NCBI RefSeq assembly: GCF_022788635.1
Contig: NZ_CP076024.1
Coordinates: 868,001 to 932,000 of the forward strand
From: Methylobacter sp. S3L5C
GTDB taxonomy: Bacteria > Pseudomonadota > Gammaproteobacteria > Methylococcales > Methylomonadaceae
DNA length: 64,000 nucleotides
Direction: 5' to 3'
Shown: piece by piece, positions 36,160 to 45,946 of the stretch
How the letters are laid out: each line of letters begins with the position of its first letter
How positions within the stretch are numbered: position 1 is the stretch's first letter
Notes under the pieces: generated by a model
What the model saw: only the letters and a program-made list of their open reading frames with translations
What the model was told of the DNA's origin: nothing
Databases searched by the model: none
Position numbers and translations under genes: made by a program

Positions 36160-39100
36160 CTAAGGAAGTATATTCAATAATAACTGTTTTATACTTTGCT
36201 CCCATGTCAGCCAAGGCATATCGTTGGATGGTTGATGCTGACCAGCGGCATAAAGCTGCAACCATTTGGTAATCGACTGCGCAAACTCACTAGGCAACCT
36301 ACCACCGAAATAAAAAGCATGCTCTCCTGACACTTCGCGAAACACCGGAATATCTCTGGCTATAATCGACAGCCCATGTTGTGCGGCTTCGATCAAAGGC
36401 AGACCAAATCCTTCACCTTCGGAGGCAACAATCAGGCAAGTAGAGGTTGCATAAACTTTTTCCAAAAACTCATCACTAATAGCTTCGAGCCAAAAGAGTC
36501 GCTTATTGAGCTCTGGATGGTTGCGTAGACAGTTAACAATTTCAGGTATCGTCCGCCGCATATCCTTAGGCAAGCCTTTCCACCCCTCACTGCCAACGAT
36601 AACGAGGTTAATATCGACACCTTCCTGCCAGAGTTGTGTAAACGCTTCCAAGGTTTGCAGATACCCTTTCCTCGGCTCAAGGGTGCCAACCATTAGAAAG
36701 CTTGGGCGGGCCTTGAGCTTTGCCAGTGTTTGCCCTGCGTTCTTTGGCAAGCCGCAGGTCGGAGCGGAGTTTTCCATATCGGCACCAAGATGAAACCAGC
36801 CAATCCTGAATGGACGCTGACGCTTTAAACTATCGGTTTTCAACCAACCATTTAGTTCATCAGCTACAGCGCGGGAGATGCAAACTGCGCCGTCAAACTT
36901 GGTAATAGCGTGCAGCCATTGAGCATGGCTTGCATCTAAACCTGATGGGAAGAACTGAGGTAGTTGGAGTGGCAGCAGATCATAAACAATGAAATGGACT
37001 TTCACACCAGCATTACGGTAACAAGTGAATAATCCGGCTGCCTCCGCCTCAATCAAAATCTGACCGGATAAATCCAGTCCCAGCAATAAATCACCGTTCT
37101 GGGGTTCTACTACTTCATCAAACAATTCATCTGCCGGGCAATCCAGGAGACCTAAGGTATAGCGGCTTGCGTAGCGGTAATGCCAGGCACCGCCTTCGTT
37201 GCTCAAATAAACGGGTTCGACCCGGAATCCGGCTGGTGGTGATTTCAGCATTCCCATAACCATAGCGCGAGCCACTCGCTCAATCCCCGTCTTTAAATCC
37301 GTTTGACAGGTAGTGGATATATCCAGCAATAGTTGCCGTAGGGGTTGCTTGGCAGGCAACGACTGTGCAATGTTTTGAGCGATGATCCGATACTCCGCAT
37401 CTGTGGGTGAGTAACCCTCAATTTTGACAATAGCTTTATCCAGGGCGTGAGTACCACATTGAGAACGTGCATAAAACTGTTCTATGGCCTCGACATATTG
37501 TTCGGCGCAGCTGTCCGGGGCATGACGGGTTCTAATTATTTCTTGTGCCCGCTGGCCCAATCCGCTTCGTTTTTCATCGTTGTGCCACAAGGTTTCCAAA
37601 GCCTCGACAAGCTGGTGGTCTTCAAAGATATCGGGCAACACCCACACTGTATCAGATGACAAGTCAGCCATTGATCCATTGGCATTAACGATGGTGGGCA
37701 GAGCATAATTCATGCAATCCAATACCGCTGCAGAAGTTTCACCCCGCGAATTAGTACGAAGCTGTACAGCCAGATCAGCAGCAGCCAAGTAGTTTCTGTA
37801 TGTTGCCATATCTACCCAACCTGTAATGCGGATTCGTTGATCCAATTTGCTCGTGCGGATAGTCTCCATTAGCCGGGTACCATATTCCGTATTATCATTT
37901 TCACCCACAAACACCAGGATACAACGTCTGTCTTGTATCAGGCCAGAGTGCAGCCAAGCATCCAGTAAGTGTTGGTTAAGCTTGGTTACCCCCAATAGAC
38001 CAAAGCTACAAACCACATAATCATCGGATTTCAATCCTAACTGTTGCCGAGATAGATCTCGATTGCCATCAGTGACTGGTGCACGCAACAAGGGGATTAC
38101 CGCCCAGTCAGCGGAAAATTGATGGCCATACCACTTGGACGCGAGGTGTCGGGAATATTCCGAGTGGACAATAATACCCTGGGATTGCTGCAATACCTCA
38201 AGATTGAGGGGAAATTTCCGCACTGAATCAGTGACACTGCTCGCGTGAAAGTACTCAGCGACAGCGGCATAGCCGTGAGATTGATACAATGCTCCCGCTA
38301 AAGTGAACTGAGAGTTGTTACGTGTATCACGGCACCACTGAACGTCACCAAGGTAGAAGTCATGTAACACTACCGCTCCCGGAATGTTAGCCAGCAGATC
38401 GAACATATGCTGGTGAAAACCAGAGTTACCAAAATGATAAAGTACCCGGTCATATTGATGAGCATTTTTAACAAACCAGTCGGCTGCTTGCACTCCGCAG
38501 TTGGACGTAATCCATGGATCTGTGGTTTTTTCCTGAGCAATAATTACGTCAATATCATAAAAACGTGCCAGTTCCGGCAATAATTCAGCACTATAATCAG
38601 ATATACCACTTCGCTCTGGTGGAAGTGGTGAAATATAGGCCAACTTCAGCCGCCGACTCAATGGCAACTTAACTACTTGAAGCGGCACAGCAGTTAGCTC
38701 CTCAAATATGTTGATCAGGTTTTTTGCCTCGTTATTTGCTTCATGCTGGTTCGTTCCAGATTCACCGACCATCAAACCAACCTTTACACGCTCATGAGGT
38801 ATTTTAAGGCAAGAACAAATTTCATTTTCGTTAAGTGGCGACAACGCTAACAGCAAGTTGGCCCTTTTAAGGTATTCAATTTTGAGGAGCGTAAAAACAT
38901 TTACATCTGGATTATCACCAATATTATCTACGTTATCCAATCGATTAATTGCAACTACAGTAGTTAATTGCTGATCAAAAGAACCAATACTAACGACACC
39001 GTTATCCTCATAACCTTCAAAAAAACTGGGGATAAACACCACATCCGCTCGTAAGCTGGCGAGAAAAGCTTCACGAATACGCTCGGCAACTTCGCGCCGC

Positions 39101-39354
39101 CATTCATTACCTGGTTCTGACTCTCGCACCGGACCCGGAGCATACCAGATACAGATATTTTCCTCCGAAAGCAGTCCGTCAAAGGCAATACGAATAGACT
39201 CGATGGTGTCAGGAAAGAGGCTATTCAGTGCAAGGATTATTTCATGCTCACCCCGGTTACGCGCTATGGCTTGGGCGAGCGACAAAGTATAGCTGCCAAT
39301 CTCTCTAAAACGGCTTTCAGTTTGAGCGCCCTGCATATCGATAACGATCCGCAC
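36160..39354 (-). CDS. Multi-domain GT4 glycosyltransferase (WbdA/B-like)
   Basis: 1064 residues with a GTG start at 39354 (MRIVIDMQGAQTESRFREIG is the usual start of this class). An N-terminal GT4-like half-domain (1-200) is followed by a full GT-B domain (about 235-640; AYISPLPPERSGISDYS, then GWVDMATYRNYLAAADLAVQ) and a second full GT-B domain (about 690-1064). The last has MVGTLEPRKGYLQTLEAF and the E-x7-E motif EGEGFGLPLIE. Such proteins polymerise O-polysaccharide repeats before ABC export. The start shares one base with the methyltransferase stop (TAGTG). Confidence 0.9.
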   Translation of the reverse strand: MRIVIDMQGAQTESRFREIGSYTLSLAQAIARNRGEHEIILALNSLFPDTIESIRIAFDGLLSEENICIWYAPGPVRESEPGNEWRREVAERIREAFLASLRADVVFIPSFFEGYEDNGVVSIGSFDQQLTTVVAINRLDNVDNIGDNPDVNVFTLLKIEYLKRANLLLALSPLNENEICSCLKIPHERVKVGLMVGESGTNQHEANNEAKNLINIFEELTAVPLQVVKLPLSRRLKLAYISPLPPERSGISDYSAELLPELARFYDIDVIIAQEKTTDPWITSNCGVQAADWFVKNAHQYDRVLYHFGNSGFHQHMFDLLANIPGAVVLHDFYLGDVQWCRDTRNNSQFTLAGALYQSHGYAAVAEYFHASSVTDSVRKFPLNLEVLQQSQGIIVHSEYSRHLASKWYGHQFSADWAVIPLLRAPVTDGNRDLSRQQLGLKSDDYVVCSFGLLGVTKLNQHLLDAWLHSGLIQDRRCILVFVGENDNTEYGTRLMETIRTSKLDQRIRITGWVDMATYRNYLAAADLAVQLRTNSRGETSAAVLDCMNYALPTIVNANGSMADLSSDTVWVLPDIFEDHQLVEALETLWHNDEKRSGLGQRAQEIIRTRHAPDSCAEQYVEAIEQFYARSQCGTHALDKAIVKIEGYSPTDAEYRIIAQNIAQSLPAKQPLRQLLLDISTTCQTDLKTGIERVARAMVMGMLKSPPAGFRVEPVYLSNEGGAWHYRYASRYTLGLLDCPADELFDEVVEPQNGDLLLGLDLSGQILIEAEAAGLFTCYRNAGVKVHFIVYDLLPLQLPQFFPSGLDASHAQWLHAITKFDGAVCISRAVADELNGWLKTDSLKRQRPFRIGWFHLGADMENSAPTCGLPKNAGQTLAKLKARPSFLMVGTLEPRKGYLQTLEAFTQLWQEGVDINLVIVGSEGWKGLPKDMRRTIPEIVNCLRNHPELNKRLFWLEAISDEFLEKVYATSTCLIVASEGEGFGLPLIEAAQHGLSIIARDIPVFREVSGEHAFYFGGRLPSEFAQSITKWLQLYAAGQHQPSNDMPWLTWEQSIKQLLLNILP

Positions 39355-40544
39355 TAAAAATTCTCCTTGTTGTGATTTTGTCTGGCAGCTTTAAGGTCGG
39401 CGTAGATAAGACGTGCTCGCGGCGTCAGGCCTGCTAATTCGGCTGCAACCGGAGGAAAGGCATTTCGCCGGGATGATGCATTTCTGGTTGCTCGCCTAAT
39501 ATAACCTTCCAAAGCAGGGAATTTAGCCAATACGACGAATACCATTCGCCTGAGTTTAGATCGTTGACTAACATATAGCTTTATATGCGTCAGCAACAGC
39601 TTGATTTTTTCTTTACTTTTTAACTTTGCCACCTTGGGGAAACGAAATAGGCTTTTCGCAGTGCGCCCGAGCATTCTAAGCGGCTCGGTAAGTCGCCATG
39701 ACAAACTATTATTTATGGCAATTAAAGCTACTTCAGCTTGATGAGCTTTATTTTCGGCTTGCCGAGCTTTAACTTCGGCCTGATAGATTTTAGTTTTTAT
39801 CTGTTGATCGTAACTATTGGCAATACTTTCCAACGAGAGCCCATAATTAGCCTTAAATGCCTTAACTGTTGCGGCAATAACTTTTGGAGCATTGCCTTTC
39901 TGGGCCACAACAGCGTAATCTTGACTAACGTCATTAAGTACATTCATTAATGTCAGTTCGTTATTATCAGCAATTCCGATTGGTTCTTGTAACCTCAAAA
40001 CCTTTACCTTTGCAAATCCTGAATACTCTGCGATAAAGGACAGTAACTGTAATGGGATAGGCCGCTGATGTGTCGGGTCCAAATAAAAACTTGCAGTACC
40101 AACTACAATATTTTCGGGATTGGGCGTTTCAAGGATTAGCAATCCGCCAGGTTTAAGGATTCGTAGCGACTCATTTATTAGAGTTTGAAGCAAATCAAAA
40201 GGCAGGTGTTCAGCCAAATGAAATGCCGAAACCAGCATTTGACTTTCCGACGCAACTGATTTCAGGGTTTCGATGGCATCGCCTTGGCTTACATTGAGTC
40301 CACGCCTACGAGCAGCATCAAGCATGCCTTGATCAAGATCAACGCCCCGCACATCAATCCCGTTTTCCTGCATAAGTTCCAGCCATTCTCCACGACCACA
40401 GCCTAAATCAATACCTTGGCAAGAAATGTCGAATTGCTTAAGCGGCAAAATAAATGGGAGATAGATCTCCAACCGCGATTTAATCAGTTCCTGTGATCCA
40501 CGGTGACGCTCTTCAAAAGCCCGGTAAAAGTTGAGATCAGCCAC
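39354..40544 (-). CDS. SAM methyltransferase, O-polysaccharide chain-end type
   Basis: 396 residues, GTG start. The class I fold has GIDLGCGRGEWLEL (SAM loop), GVDLDQGMLDAARRRG, SAFHLAEHLPF and LLILETPNPENI, as in WbdD-like methyltransferases. A coiled-coil stretch (about 240-275, rich in AEVKARQAENKAHQ) is followed by SLSWRLTEPLR, a motif shared with the 1399-residue glycosyltransferase. Its place directly after Wzt suggests that it caps the chain non-reducing end. The Wzt C-terminal domain would then recognise that cap for export. No kinase domain is present, unlike WbdD. Confidence 0.86.
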   Translation of the reverse strand: MADLNFYRAFEERHRGSQELIKSRLEIYLPFILPLKQFDISCQGIDLGCGRGEWLELMQENGIDVRGVDLDQGMLDAARRRGLNVSQGDAIETLKSVASESQMLVSAFHLAEHLPFDLLQTLINESLRILKPGGLLILETPNPENIVVGTASFYLDPTHQRPIPLQLLSFIAEYSGFAKVKVLRLQEPIGIADNNELTLMNVLNDVSQDYAVVAQKGNAPKVIAATVKAFKANYGLSLESIANSYDQQIKTKIYQAEVKARQAENKAHQAEVALIAINNSLSWRLTEPLRMLGRTAKSLFRFPKVAKLKSKEKIKLLLTHIKLYVSQRSKLRRMVFVVLAKFPALEGYIRRATRNASSRRNAFPPVAAELAGLTPRARLIYADLKAARQNHNKENF

Positions 40545-41760
40545 GTTGTAACTCCCAAGTAGGCGGCAACCAGGCTACGCCAGTAAAGCGTGGGTGATTG
40601 ATATTGACAATATTGAAAAGTAGCACCCTGTCTTTCCAAACATAATTGGCGGCAAGATGTGAGTCTGAAGCATGCAATGCAAGGGTGACAGAGTATGATC
40701 CCTCCCCCATATTTGCAGGAAAAGAAAAATGATATTTTACACGCTCACCCGGTTCAAGCGTTTTTAAAGACAATCCTAGGTGATGCGTATTGGTACCGTA
40801 AATCGATTGCCCTAGACGATCTTTAATCAGGTAGCCCAACACTAGTTCCGGAATATTGACATTTGCACGCACAGTAATTTTAAGAGTAATATTTTCGCCC
40901 ACATTAACCACTTCCACAGGTTCTCCCTCGCTATTAACAATAACGGCGGATTCTATCTCCGCTTCACCCGTGCCTGAAATGGTTTGTACCTTGCCGGTAT
41001 CCAGAACTATCTGTTCTATTTTTGAATTTTCTTTTTGCCCGATCACGGCATTGTAATAATCCATGACATCTTCAGGCTCGCCCTGCATGGCCAACTTGCC
41101 ATCGTTGAGCAGTATCGCACGATCACATATTGATTGGATGGCACTTTTATCGTGTGAGACAATCAGCAAGGTAGTACCTTGTTTACGAAATTCGCGTATA
41201 CGATCAAAACTTTTATGCTGGAAATAATCATCGCCTACCGATAACGCTTCATCAATAATTAACACATCCGGTCGACGTGCCGTTGCTACACTAAATGCCA
41301 AGCGCATTTGCATTCCGCTGGAATAGACACGCACAGGCTGATCCATGTAATCGCCAATTTCGGCAAATGCCTCAATATCAGGAATCAGGCTGGCAATTTC
41401 TTCAACGCTCATCCCCAATAATTGCCCTGCCATGTAGGTATTTTGCCGTCCGGTAAAATCGGGATGAAAACCCATGCCAAGCTCCAGTAAGGCGGCTACA
41501 CGTCCGGTAATATTAACGCTACCGGTAGTGGGTTGAGTCGTACCGGTGATCATTTTAAGCAGAGTACTCTTGCCAGCGCCATTGATACCGATAATGCCCA
41601 CCGCTTCCCCAGAATTAACGGTGAAATTAATATCCTGCAATACCCATTTAAGCTGATGCTGAGACTTGCTAAAAGGCACTAACCACTCTACCAGCCGCGA
41701 CCAGCGTGTGGGATATTGTTTGTAGGCTTTGCCTAAATTAGTAATAGTAATGGTGCCCAT
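40537..41760 (-). CDS. wzt: O-polysaccharide ABC exporter ATPase, cassette 2
   Basis: 407 residues. The ATPase domain (about 1-240) has GINGAGKSTLLKM (Walker A), the YSSGMQMRLAFSVA signature, DVLIIDEALSVGD (Walker B) and VSHDKS (H-loop). The C-terminal domain (about 265-405) is the beta-sandwich carbohydrate-binding module of Wzt proteins, which recognise a modified chain end. It overlaps the downstream methyltransferase by 8 bases. Upstream, a decayed HepT gene separates it from its permease. Confidence 0.93.
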   Translation of the reverse strand: MGTITITNLGKAYKQYPTRWSRLVEWLVPFSKSQHQLKWVLQDINFTVNSGEAVGIIGINGAGKSTLLKMITGTTQPTTGSVNITGRVAALLELGMGFHPDFTGRQNTYMAGQLLGMSVEEIASLIPDIEAFAEIGDYMDQPVRVYSSGMQMRLAFSVATARRPDVLIIDEALSVGDDYFQHKSFDRIREFRKQGTTLLIVSHDKSAIQSICDRAILLNDGKLAMQGEPEDVMDYYNAVIGQKENSKIEQIVLDTGKVQTISGTGEAEIESAVIVNSEGEPVEVVNVGENITLKITVRANVNIPELVLGYLIKDRLGQSIYGTNTHHLGLSLKTLEPGERVKYHFSFPANMGEGSYSVTLALHASDSHLAANYVWKDRVLLFNIVNINHPRFTGVAWLPPTWELQRG

Positions 41761-41778
41761 ATTTAATGTGTTTTCGTA

Positions 41779-42088
41779 TCAATTGGGCATTGCCAAAATG
41801 AGTTTATGCAAAAAAGCTGCAATAAATTGCAGGCGATCGTTAGTTATAATAGTTATAAATTCGTAAACAATTTGGATATCAATATTCATATAGTCATGTA
41901 GAATTCGGTCGCGTAAGTCAATCGCCGAATTCCATTGAAGTAACTCTTGCGGGTTTTATATCACCATTTTGTTCAATGCTGGTAAAAGTATCATAGTCAA
42001 ATACAGGTATCGGCTCGCCCGCTGACTTGAGCAAATGTTTTGATTTACCGGCAACATTTTCTGTGAAAGCTTTAAAGGCATGCAGACT
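41779..42088 (-). pseudogene. HepT-like (HEPN) toxin remnant, frameshifted
   Basis: Two overlapping frames reconstruct one protein. The first part reads SLHAFKAFTENVAGKSKHLL through VFDYDTFTSIEQNGDI. After a frame change the second reads NPQELLQWNSAIDLRDRILH, then DYMNIDIQIVYEFITI, ending at a TGA at 41779. RDRILHDY is the HEPN RNase motif R-x4-H-x-Y of HepT toxins. There is no start codon in the first frame and no MNT antitoxin gene nearby. It lies between wzm and wzt, which are normally adjacent, so it is a decayed insertion. Confidence 0.7.
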
Positions 42089-42107
42089 CCACTTTGCTCA
42101 AGTCGAG

Positions 42108-42902
42108 TCATAGCTCATCGACCATTTCACCGGCATGTTTGCGAAAAAGGCGCAGACCGAGAACACATAAGGCAATAGCAACGATGGTTACAGGCAACAG
42201 GCTTTGCCATATCGGCCACTTTCCGGTAACGAGAATATCCTGGAACGCATTAATAAGATTAGCCATAGGATTATAGCCCATCAATGAGCGCATGGATTCA
42301 GGTAGGATACTGATCGGATAGACAATCGGAGTGAGCCAAAACCAGAACTGAATGACGATACCAAAAAACTGTCCGACATCGCGAAAGAATACATTAAGCA
42401 CCCCAAGACTAATGCCTAGACCAATGGCCAAAACAACAAGAATGGCAAGCAAAGGAAACAGCGCCAAATAAACCAGACCGGGAAAGTTACCGGAAATAAG
42501 CAAAAAAATACTGAACAGGCCAAATACAATGAAGAAATTAACCATAGCATTAGTAACAACAATAACCGGCAAACATAGCCGAGGAAAACTCAACTTCTTA
42601 AGCAGGTTGGCGTGTTCAAGAAAGGTATTTTGCGCGCGGCTAACAATTTCAGCAAACAACCCCCAAGTTAGTATGCCGGCACATAGGTAAATGCTGTAAG
42701 CAAAAGAGCCATCAATACCCGGTAATTTAGAGTGCATTATTTGCGAAAAAATCATCGTATAGACTATGATCATAGCTAGCGGATTAATCAACGTCCACGC
42801 GGCACCCAGCAAAGAGTTACGGTATTTCGACTGAAATTCGCGCTTTACACTACCAAAAATAAAACTACGATATGCCCATAGGGAATTCAGCATACTCTTC
42901 AT
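42108..42902 (-). CDS. wzm: O-polysaccharide ABC exporter permease, cassette 2
   Basis: 264 residues with six membrane helices of the ABC-2 type. The N-terminal interface segment VKREFQSKYRNSLLGAAWTLINPL and the late FRDVGQFFGIVIQFWFWLTPIVYP (each read in parts) are typical of Wzm/TagG. It forms the channel half of the exporter that moves undecaprenyl-linked O-polysaccharide across the inner membrane. Its partner Wzt follows after a 350-base gap that holds the HepT remnant. Confidence 0.92.
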   Translation of the reverse strand: MKSMLNSLWAYRSFIFGSVKREFQSKYRNSLLGAAWTLINPLAMIIVYTMIFSQIMHSKLPGIDGSFAYSIYLCAGILTWGLFAEIVSRAQNTFLEHANLLKKLSFPRLCLPVIVVTNAMVNFFIVFGLFSIFLLISGNFPGLVYLALFPLLAILVVLAIGLGISLGVLNVFFRDVGQFFGIVIQFWFWLTPIVYPISILPESMRSLMGYNPMANLINAFQDILVTGKWPIWQSLLPVTIVAIALCVLGLRLFRKHAGEMVDEL

Positions 42903-43092
42903 AAATTAGCCCTTCAAATCAGAAAAAATACGGGAGGTCATTAATAATAACGTAATCTGATTATGCAGTGATTTTCTGCTCTTATGGGAAAAGTCACCAT
43001 GGCAAGTTTAAAAGAAGAAGAGTAATAACATACTGACTCTGCCGCCATAAATATCGTATTCAACATAGTGATTTCGCCACTTTTCTGTTTTG

Positions 43093-44040
43093 TTAGACGC
43101 CGCAGAGAATCTTGACTACATCTCTCATTCGCTTACTGGCCTTCCACCCCAATATTTTTTCGGCTTTATCAGGGTTTCCCTGGCTCCAAGTAATTTCATT
43201 CGGCCGCATAAATTGGTCGCTTTGCAGGACATGTTCGGTCCAATCAAGCCCAAAGCAGGCAAAAGATTGAATCACAAAATCCTTGAGCGAATTAGTTTCC
43301 CCTGTAGCAATTACGAAGTCATCGGCGTGGTCAGCCTGAAGAATGCGCCACATTGCCTCTACGTATTCAGGTGCCCAACCCCAATCACGTGAGATACTTA
43401 AGTCACCCAACGTTAGCTTTTCTGATGATCCACATGAAATTCTATGGGCCGCCTGAACAACTTTTTGAGTTACAAAACGTGCCGGACGAAGCTCGGATTC
43501 GTGGTTAAACAAGATGCCGTTCGCAGCGAACATATTGTGGGCTTCGCGGTAATTTCGTACCAGCCAGTGCGCCGCAGATTTAGCTACTGCGTATGGACTT
43601 ACCGGATTAAATGGTGTGTGTTCATTTGCAGGCACTCCACCGGTATCGCCAAAACATTCACTTGAGCCGGCATGATAAAATCTTGCCGGCAACTCCAAAA
43701 ATCTGAGCGACTCAAGAATATTAAGTGTTCCGATGGTAATACTTTCAATGGTTTCTGAAGGTTGTTCAAAAGATAGTCCAACTGATGTTTGCCCGGCAAG
43801 GTGATAGATTTCATCCGGGCGTGCTTTCGATATTGCTGTCAGTGTACTTTTAAAATCATGCGGTGCCATTGACAGCAAGTTGACCTGCCCTGAAATACCG
43901 AGTCGGGCCAGTGAATCAAATCTTGACGCACCTGCATCCCTGGACGTGCCGAAAACCCGATAACCTTTGCTTATCAGTAATTGCGCAAGATATGCACCAT
44001 CCTGGCCACCAATACCGGTAATAAGTGCTGTTTTCGTCAT
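43093..44040 (-). CDS. gmd: GDP-mannose 4,6-dehydratase-like protein
   Basis: 315 residues. The extended SDR motif ALITGIGGQDGAYLAQLL, the catalytic HAGSSECFGD and YAVAKSAAHWLVRNYREA (YxxxK), NHESELRPARFVTQK, and the WGWAPEYVEAMW segment are the Gmd series. It should convert GDP-mannose to GDP-4-keto-6-deoxymannose, a precursor of GDP-rhamnose, GDP-fucose or GDP-perosamine. It is somewhat shorter than typical Gmd (~345-370). The usual RRGE in the FVT block reads LRPA here. The enzyme that would finish the sugar (Rmd, Per or Fcl) is not obvious nearby. Confidence 0.85.
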   Translation of the reverse strand: MTKTALITGIGGQDGAYLAQLLISKGYRVFGTSRDAGASRFDSLARLGISGQVNLLSMAPHDFKSTLTAISKARPDEIYHLAGQTSVGLSFEQPSETIESITIGTLNILESLRFLELPARFYHAGSSECFGDTGGVPANEHTPFNPVSPYAVAKSAAHWLVRNYREAHNMFAANGILFNHESELRPARFVTQKVVQAAHRISCGSSEKLTLGDLSISRDWGWAPEYVEAMWRILQADHADDFVIATGETNSLKDFVIQSFACFGLDWTEHVLQSDQFMRPNEITWSQGNPDKAEKILGWKASKRMRDVVKILCGV

Positions 44041-44967
44041 TTCATAGTTCTCGTAAAATTAAGTTGGGGCTACCAGATGTAGAGGTAATTATGGCATAGA
44101 TTGCGAAAGTTAATTGTATATTAAGACAATCTACTCTTCAGGTTAGCTGTTATCGTTGTTGACTACATCTTCCTGCGGTGGCGGCCTCCAGCCTATGTTT
44201 TAATCAAATAAAACTGTTCAAAGTATTGTAAAATGCCAATCATTCGGATGTCAGATCTTAAAATGAAGCATTTTAAACAGTAGCTTCCAATCCAGCGAGC
44301 AATATCATCGCTATACACTTTCAGAGATTAAACTTCCAAAAATTCCGTTAGATTCTGTCCATTTAACAAAATCAAGCCAGAACGACCTTGTCAATTTGGG
44401 TCAAAATGAATGGAATAGGGATTTACCACGACCAAATCCGATTAATTTACTCTTCTTGGCAGGCTTATTTTGGTCCACTATACACTTTGCCATAATAAAT
44501 CAACGCTGTTGCTAATCGGTATGTTTGAATATTTTTTAATTTGAACGAGGTTAACAAACTTGCTCGTAGTTTTTCTAACAACGCTTTGGAAAAAGATATT
44601 GATAATACTGCCATTGATATGATGACTTAATTAACTCCTGGTTTTAAACCAGTACCTGAAAAATTTTCAAGCTGACAATGTCATACTGCTGAGGTTGATG
44701 CGAGAAAAAATGACGCAAAGCATCTTTCAGAATTTGTTCAATTGTACATCCTTGTTGCACTGCCTGATGCTTGGCATAAAGTAAAAATTAATCATCAATA
44801 TTTATAATGGTTCGCATAAATTTATCACCCGATAACAAATGAGTACAAAATAAAACAGAAAACCCTAATAAATGCAAGTATGTATCTATATCTAAAGAAA
44901 TAAAGGAGTCTGACTCTTCTTAGCTCTTTCAATTGATGACGAAAAAAGAGCCCGCTTTGTTGTCATG
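44041..44967. other. Non-coding region with decayed gene fragments
   Basis: No intact gene. Besides the VapB-like remnant at 44644-44817, the minus strand has a 30-codon frame from ATG 44493 to 44401 (MAKCIVDQNKPAKKSKLIGF...) followed by other open stretches. The plus strand has a short frame ending at 44629. None is recognisable. The region breaks an otherwise tightly packed polysaccharide cluster and looks like a graveyard of inserted small genes. The promoter for gmd-wzm-wzt is presumably here. Confidence 0.55.
44644..44817 (-). pseudogene. VapB-like antitoxin remnant with early stop
   Basis: From ATG 44817 the frame reads MRTIINIDD, then TAA at 44790-44788 (codon 10). It continues FLLYAKHQAVQQGCTIEQIL and KDALRHFFSH to a TAA at 44644. 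The pattern MRT-x-NIDD-x-LL-x-AK and a following helix is that of ribbon-helix-helix VapB-type antitoxins. The C-terminal residues look degraded, and no VapC gene remains beside it. Confidence 0.65.
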
Positions 44968-45936
44968 TCACTTATGTGCCGACAAATAATAAGGCAATCC
45001 CAACAATCGTGATAGTGCGCCAAAAATTTGAAACAACAATCCTATGATCGCGCCATTCTGAATCAGCAGTAAATGGGAGAGCAAAAAGTCAAATGCCGCA
45101 GTGCCAAAGCCAAAGCCACCAGCCACTCCAAATACCCCGCCAAATATAGCCAATGGAAAAACGATAAAGCCTTTCATTGGTGATACGGCATCACCAACCG
45201 CAAATGCAATAAACAGCAATGAAGTACACCAAAAAATATGATTTAGCAGTGACAATCCCAAGGCCACAAGCAAGACTCTTGGATTTTCACGTAATGCATT
45301 AAACGATGCAATCATCTGTGTCAAGCGTTGTCCCCATGTATATTTTCCAAGCCAACTCCTGATATAACTATTATTATAAAGGCACCGAGAACCGGCAATA
45401 CGAAAAGCAATCAAAGGGCCTATGCCCGCAGCAAATGACATTCCAACAACAAGATTACGAGCAGGGAGATCTTTTAACATATCCCAACCGATTATGCTGA
45501 CTACATTGGCCAGCAGAAACAAACCCAACAAACCAATAACACGATCAATAGCGACAGCCATTACCGCGCGAGTTCTTAAACCAGCGCCCACATGTTCAAC
45601 GACGTAACCGGCTTTAATAAAATCACCACCATTTGAACTGGGCATAGCAAGATCAAAAAAAGAGCCAATCATTGTCCAGCGCAGCGCCTGCCAAAAAGGC
45701 ACAAAAAAACCTTGGCTCGCCAATATAACTTTAAAACGATAAGAAACAATCCAGAAAGGTGGCAGTGTTAGTAAAAAAGCAGCCAATAACCAAGGCCAGG
45801 TTTTTGATAATGATGCCAGAACAGCAACATCAATACGATTAAAGTAAACCAACAACCCGATAATAGTAGCCGCAACAGCCAATTTAAACCAAATAGAAGT
45901 AACCGTGCGACGCAACCAATAGTGCAAATTCAACAT
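44968..45936 (-). CDS. AglD/UPF0104-family flippase-like membrane protein
   Basis: 322 residues with about eight membrane helices, matching the lysylphosphatidylglycerol-synthase transmembrane/AglD family. Characteristic segments are RWTMIGSFFDLAMPSSNGGD, followed by an Arg-rich loop RTRAVMAVAIDRVIGLLGL, and FVFPLAIFGGVFG-type helices near the C-terminus. Proteins of this family have been linked to translocation or modification of lipid-linked sugars. It lies 11 bases after a GT2 gene in the same operon, consistent with a role in lipid-linked glycan handling. The substrate is unknown. Confidence 0.8.
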   Translation of the reverse strand: MLNLHYWLRRTVTSIWFKLAVAATIIGLLVYFNRIDVAVLASLSKTWPWLLAAFLLTLPPFWIVSYRFKVILASQGFFVPFWQALRWTMIGSFFDLAMPSSNGGDFIKAGYVVEHVGAGLRTRAVMAVAIDRVIGLLGLFLLANVVSIIGWDMLKDLPARNLVVGMSFAAGIGPLIAFRIAGSRCLYNNSYIRSWLGKYTWGQRLTQMIASFNALRENPRVLLVALGLSLLNHIFWCTSLLFIAFAVGDAVSPMKGFIVFPLAIFGGVFGVAGGFGFGTAAFDFLLSHLLLIQNGAIIGLLFQIFGALSRLLGLPYYLSAHK

Positions 45937-45946
45937 GTATAGTTAC

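Noticed and set aside
44401-44493. Small minus-strand frame starting MAKCIVDQNKPAKK
   Set aside because: Only 30 codons, no family match and no clear RBS; kept only as part of the decayed region.
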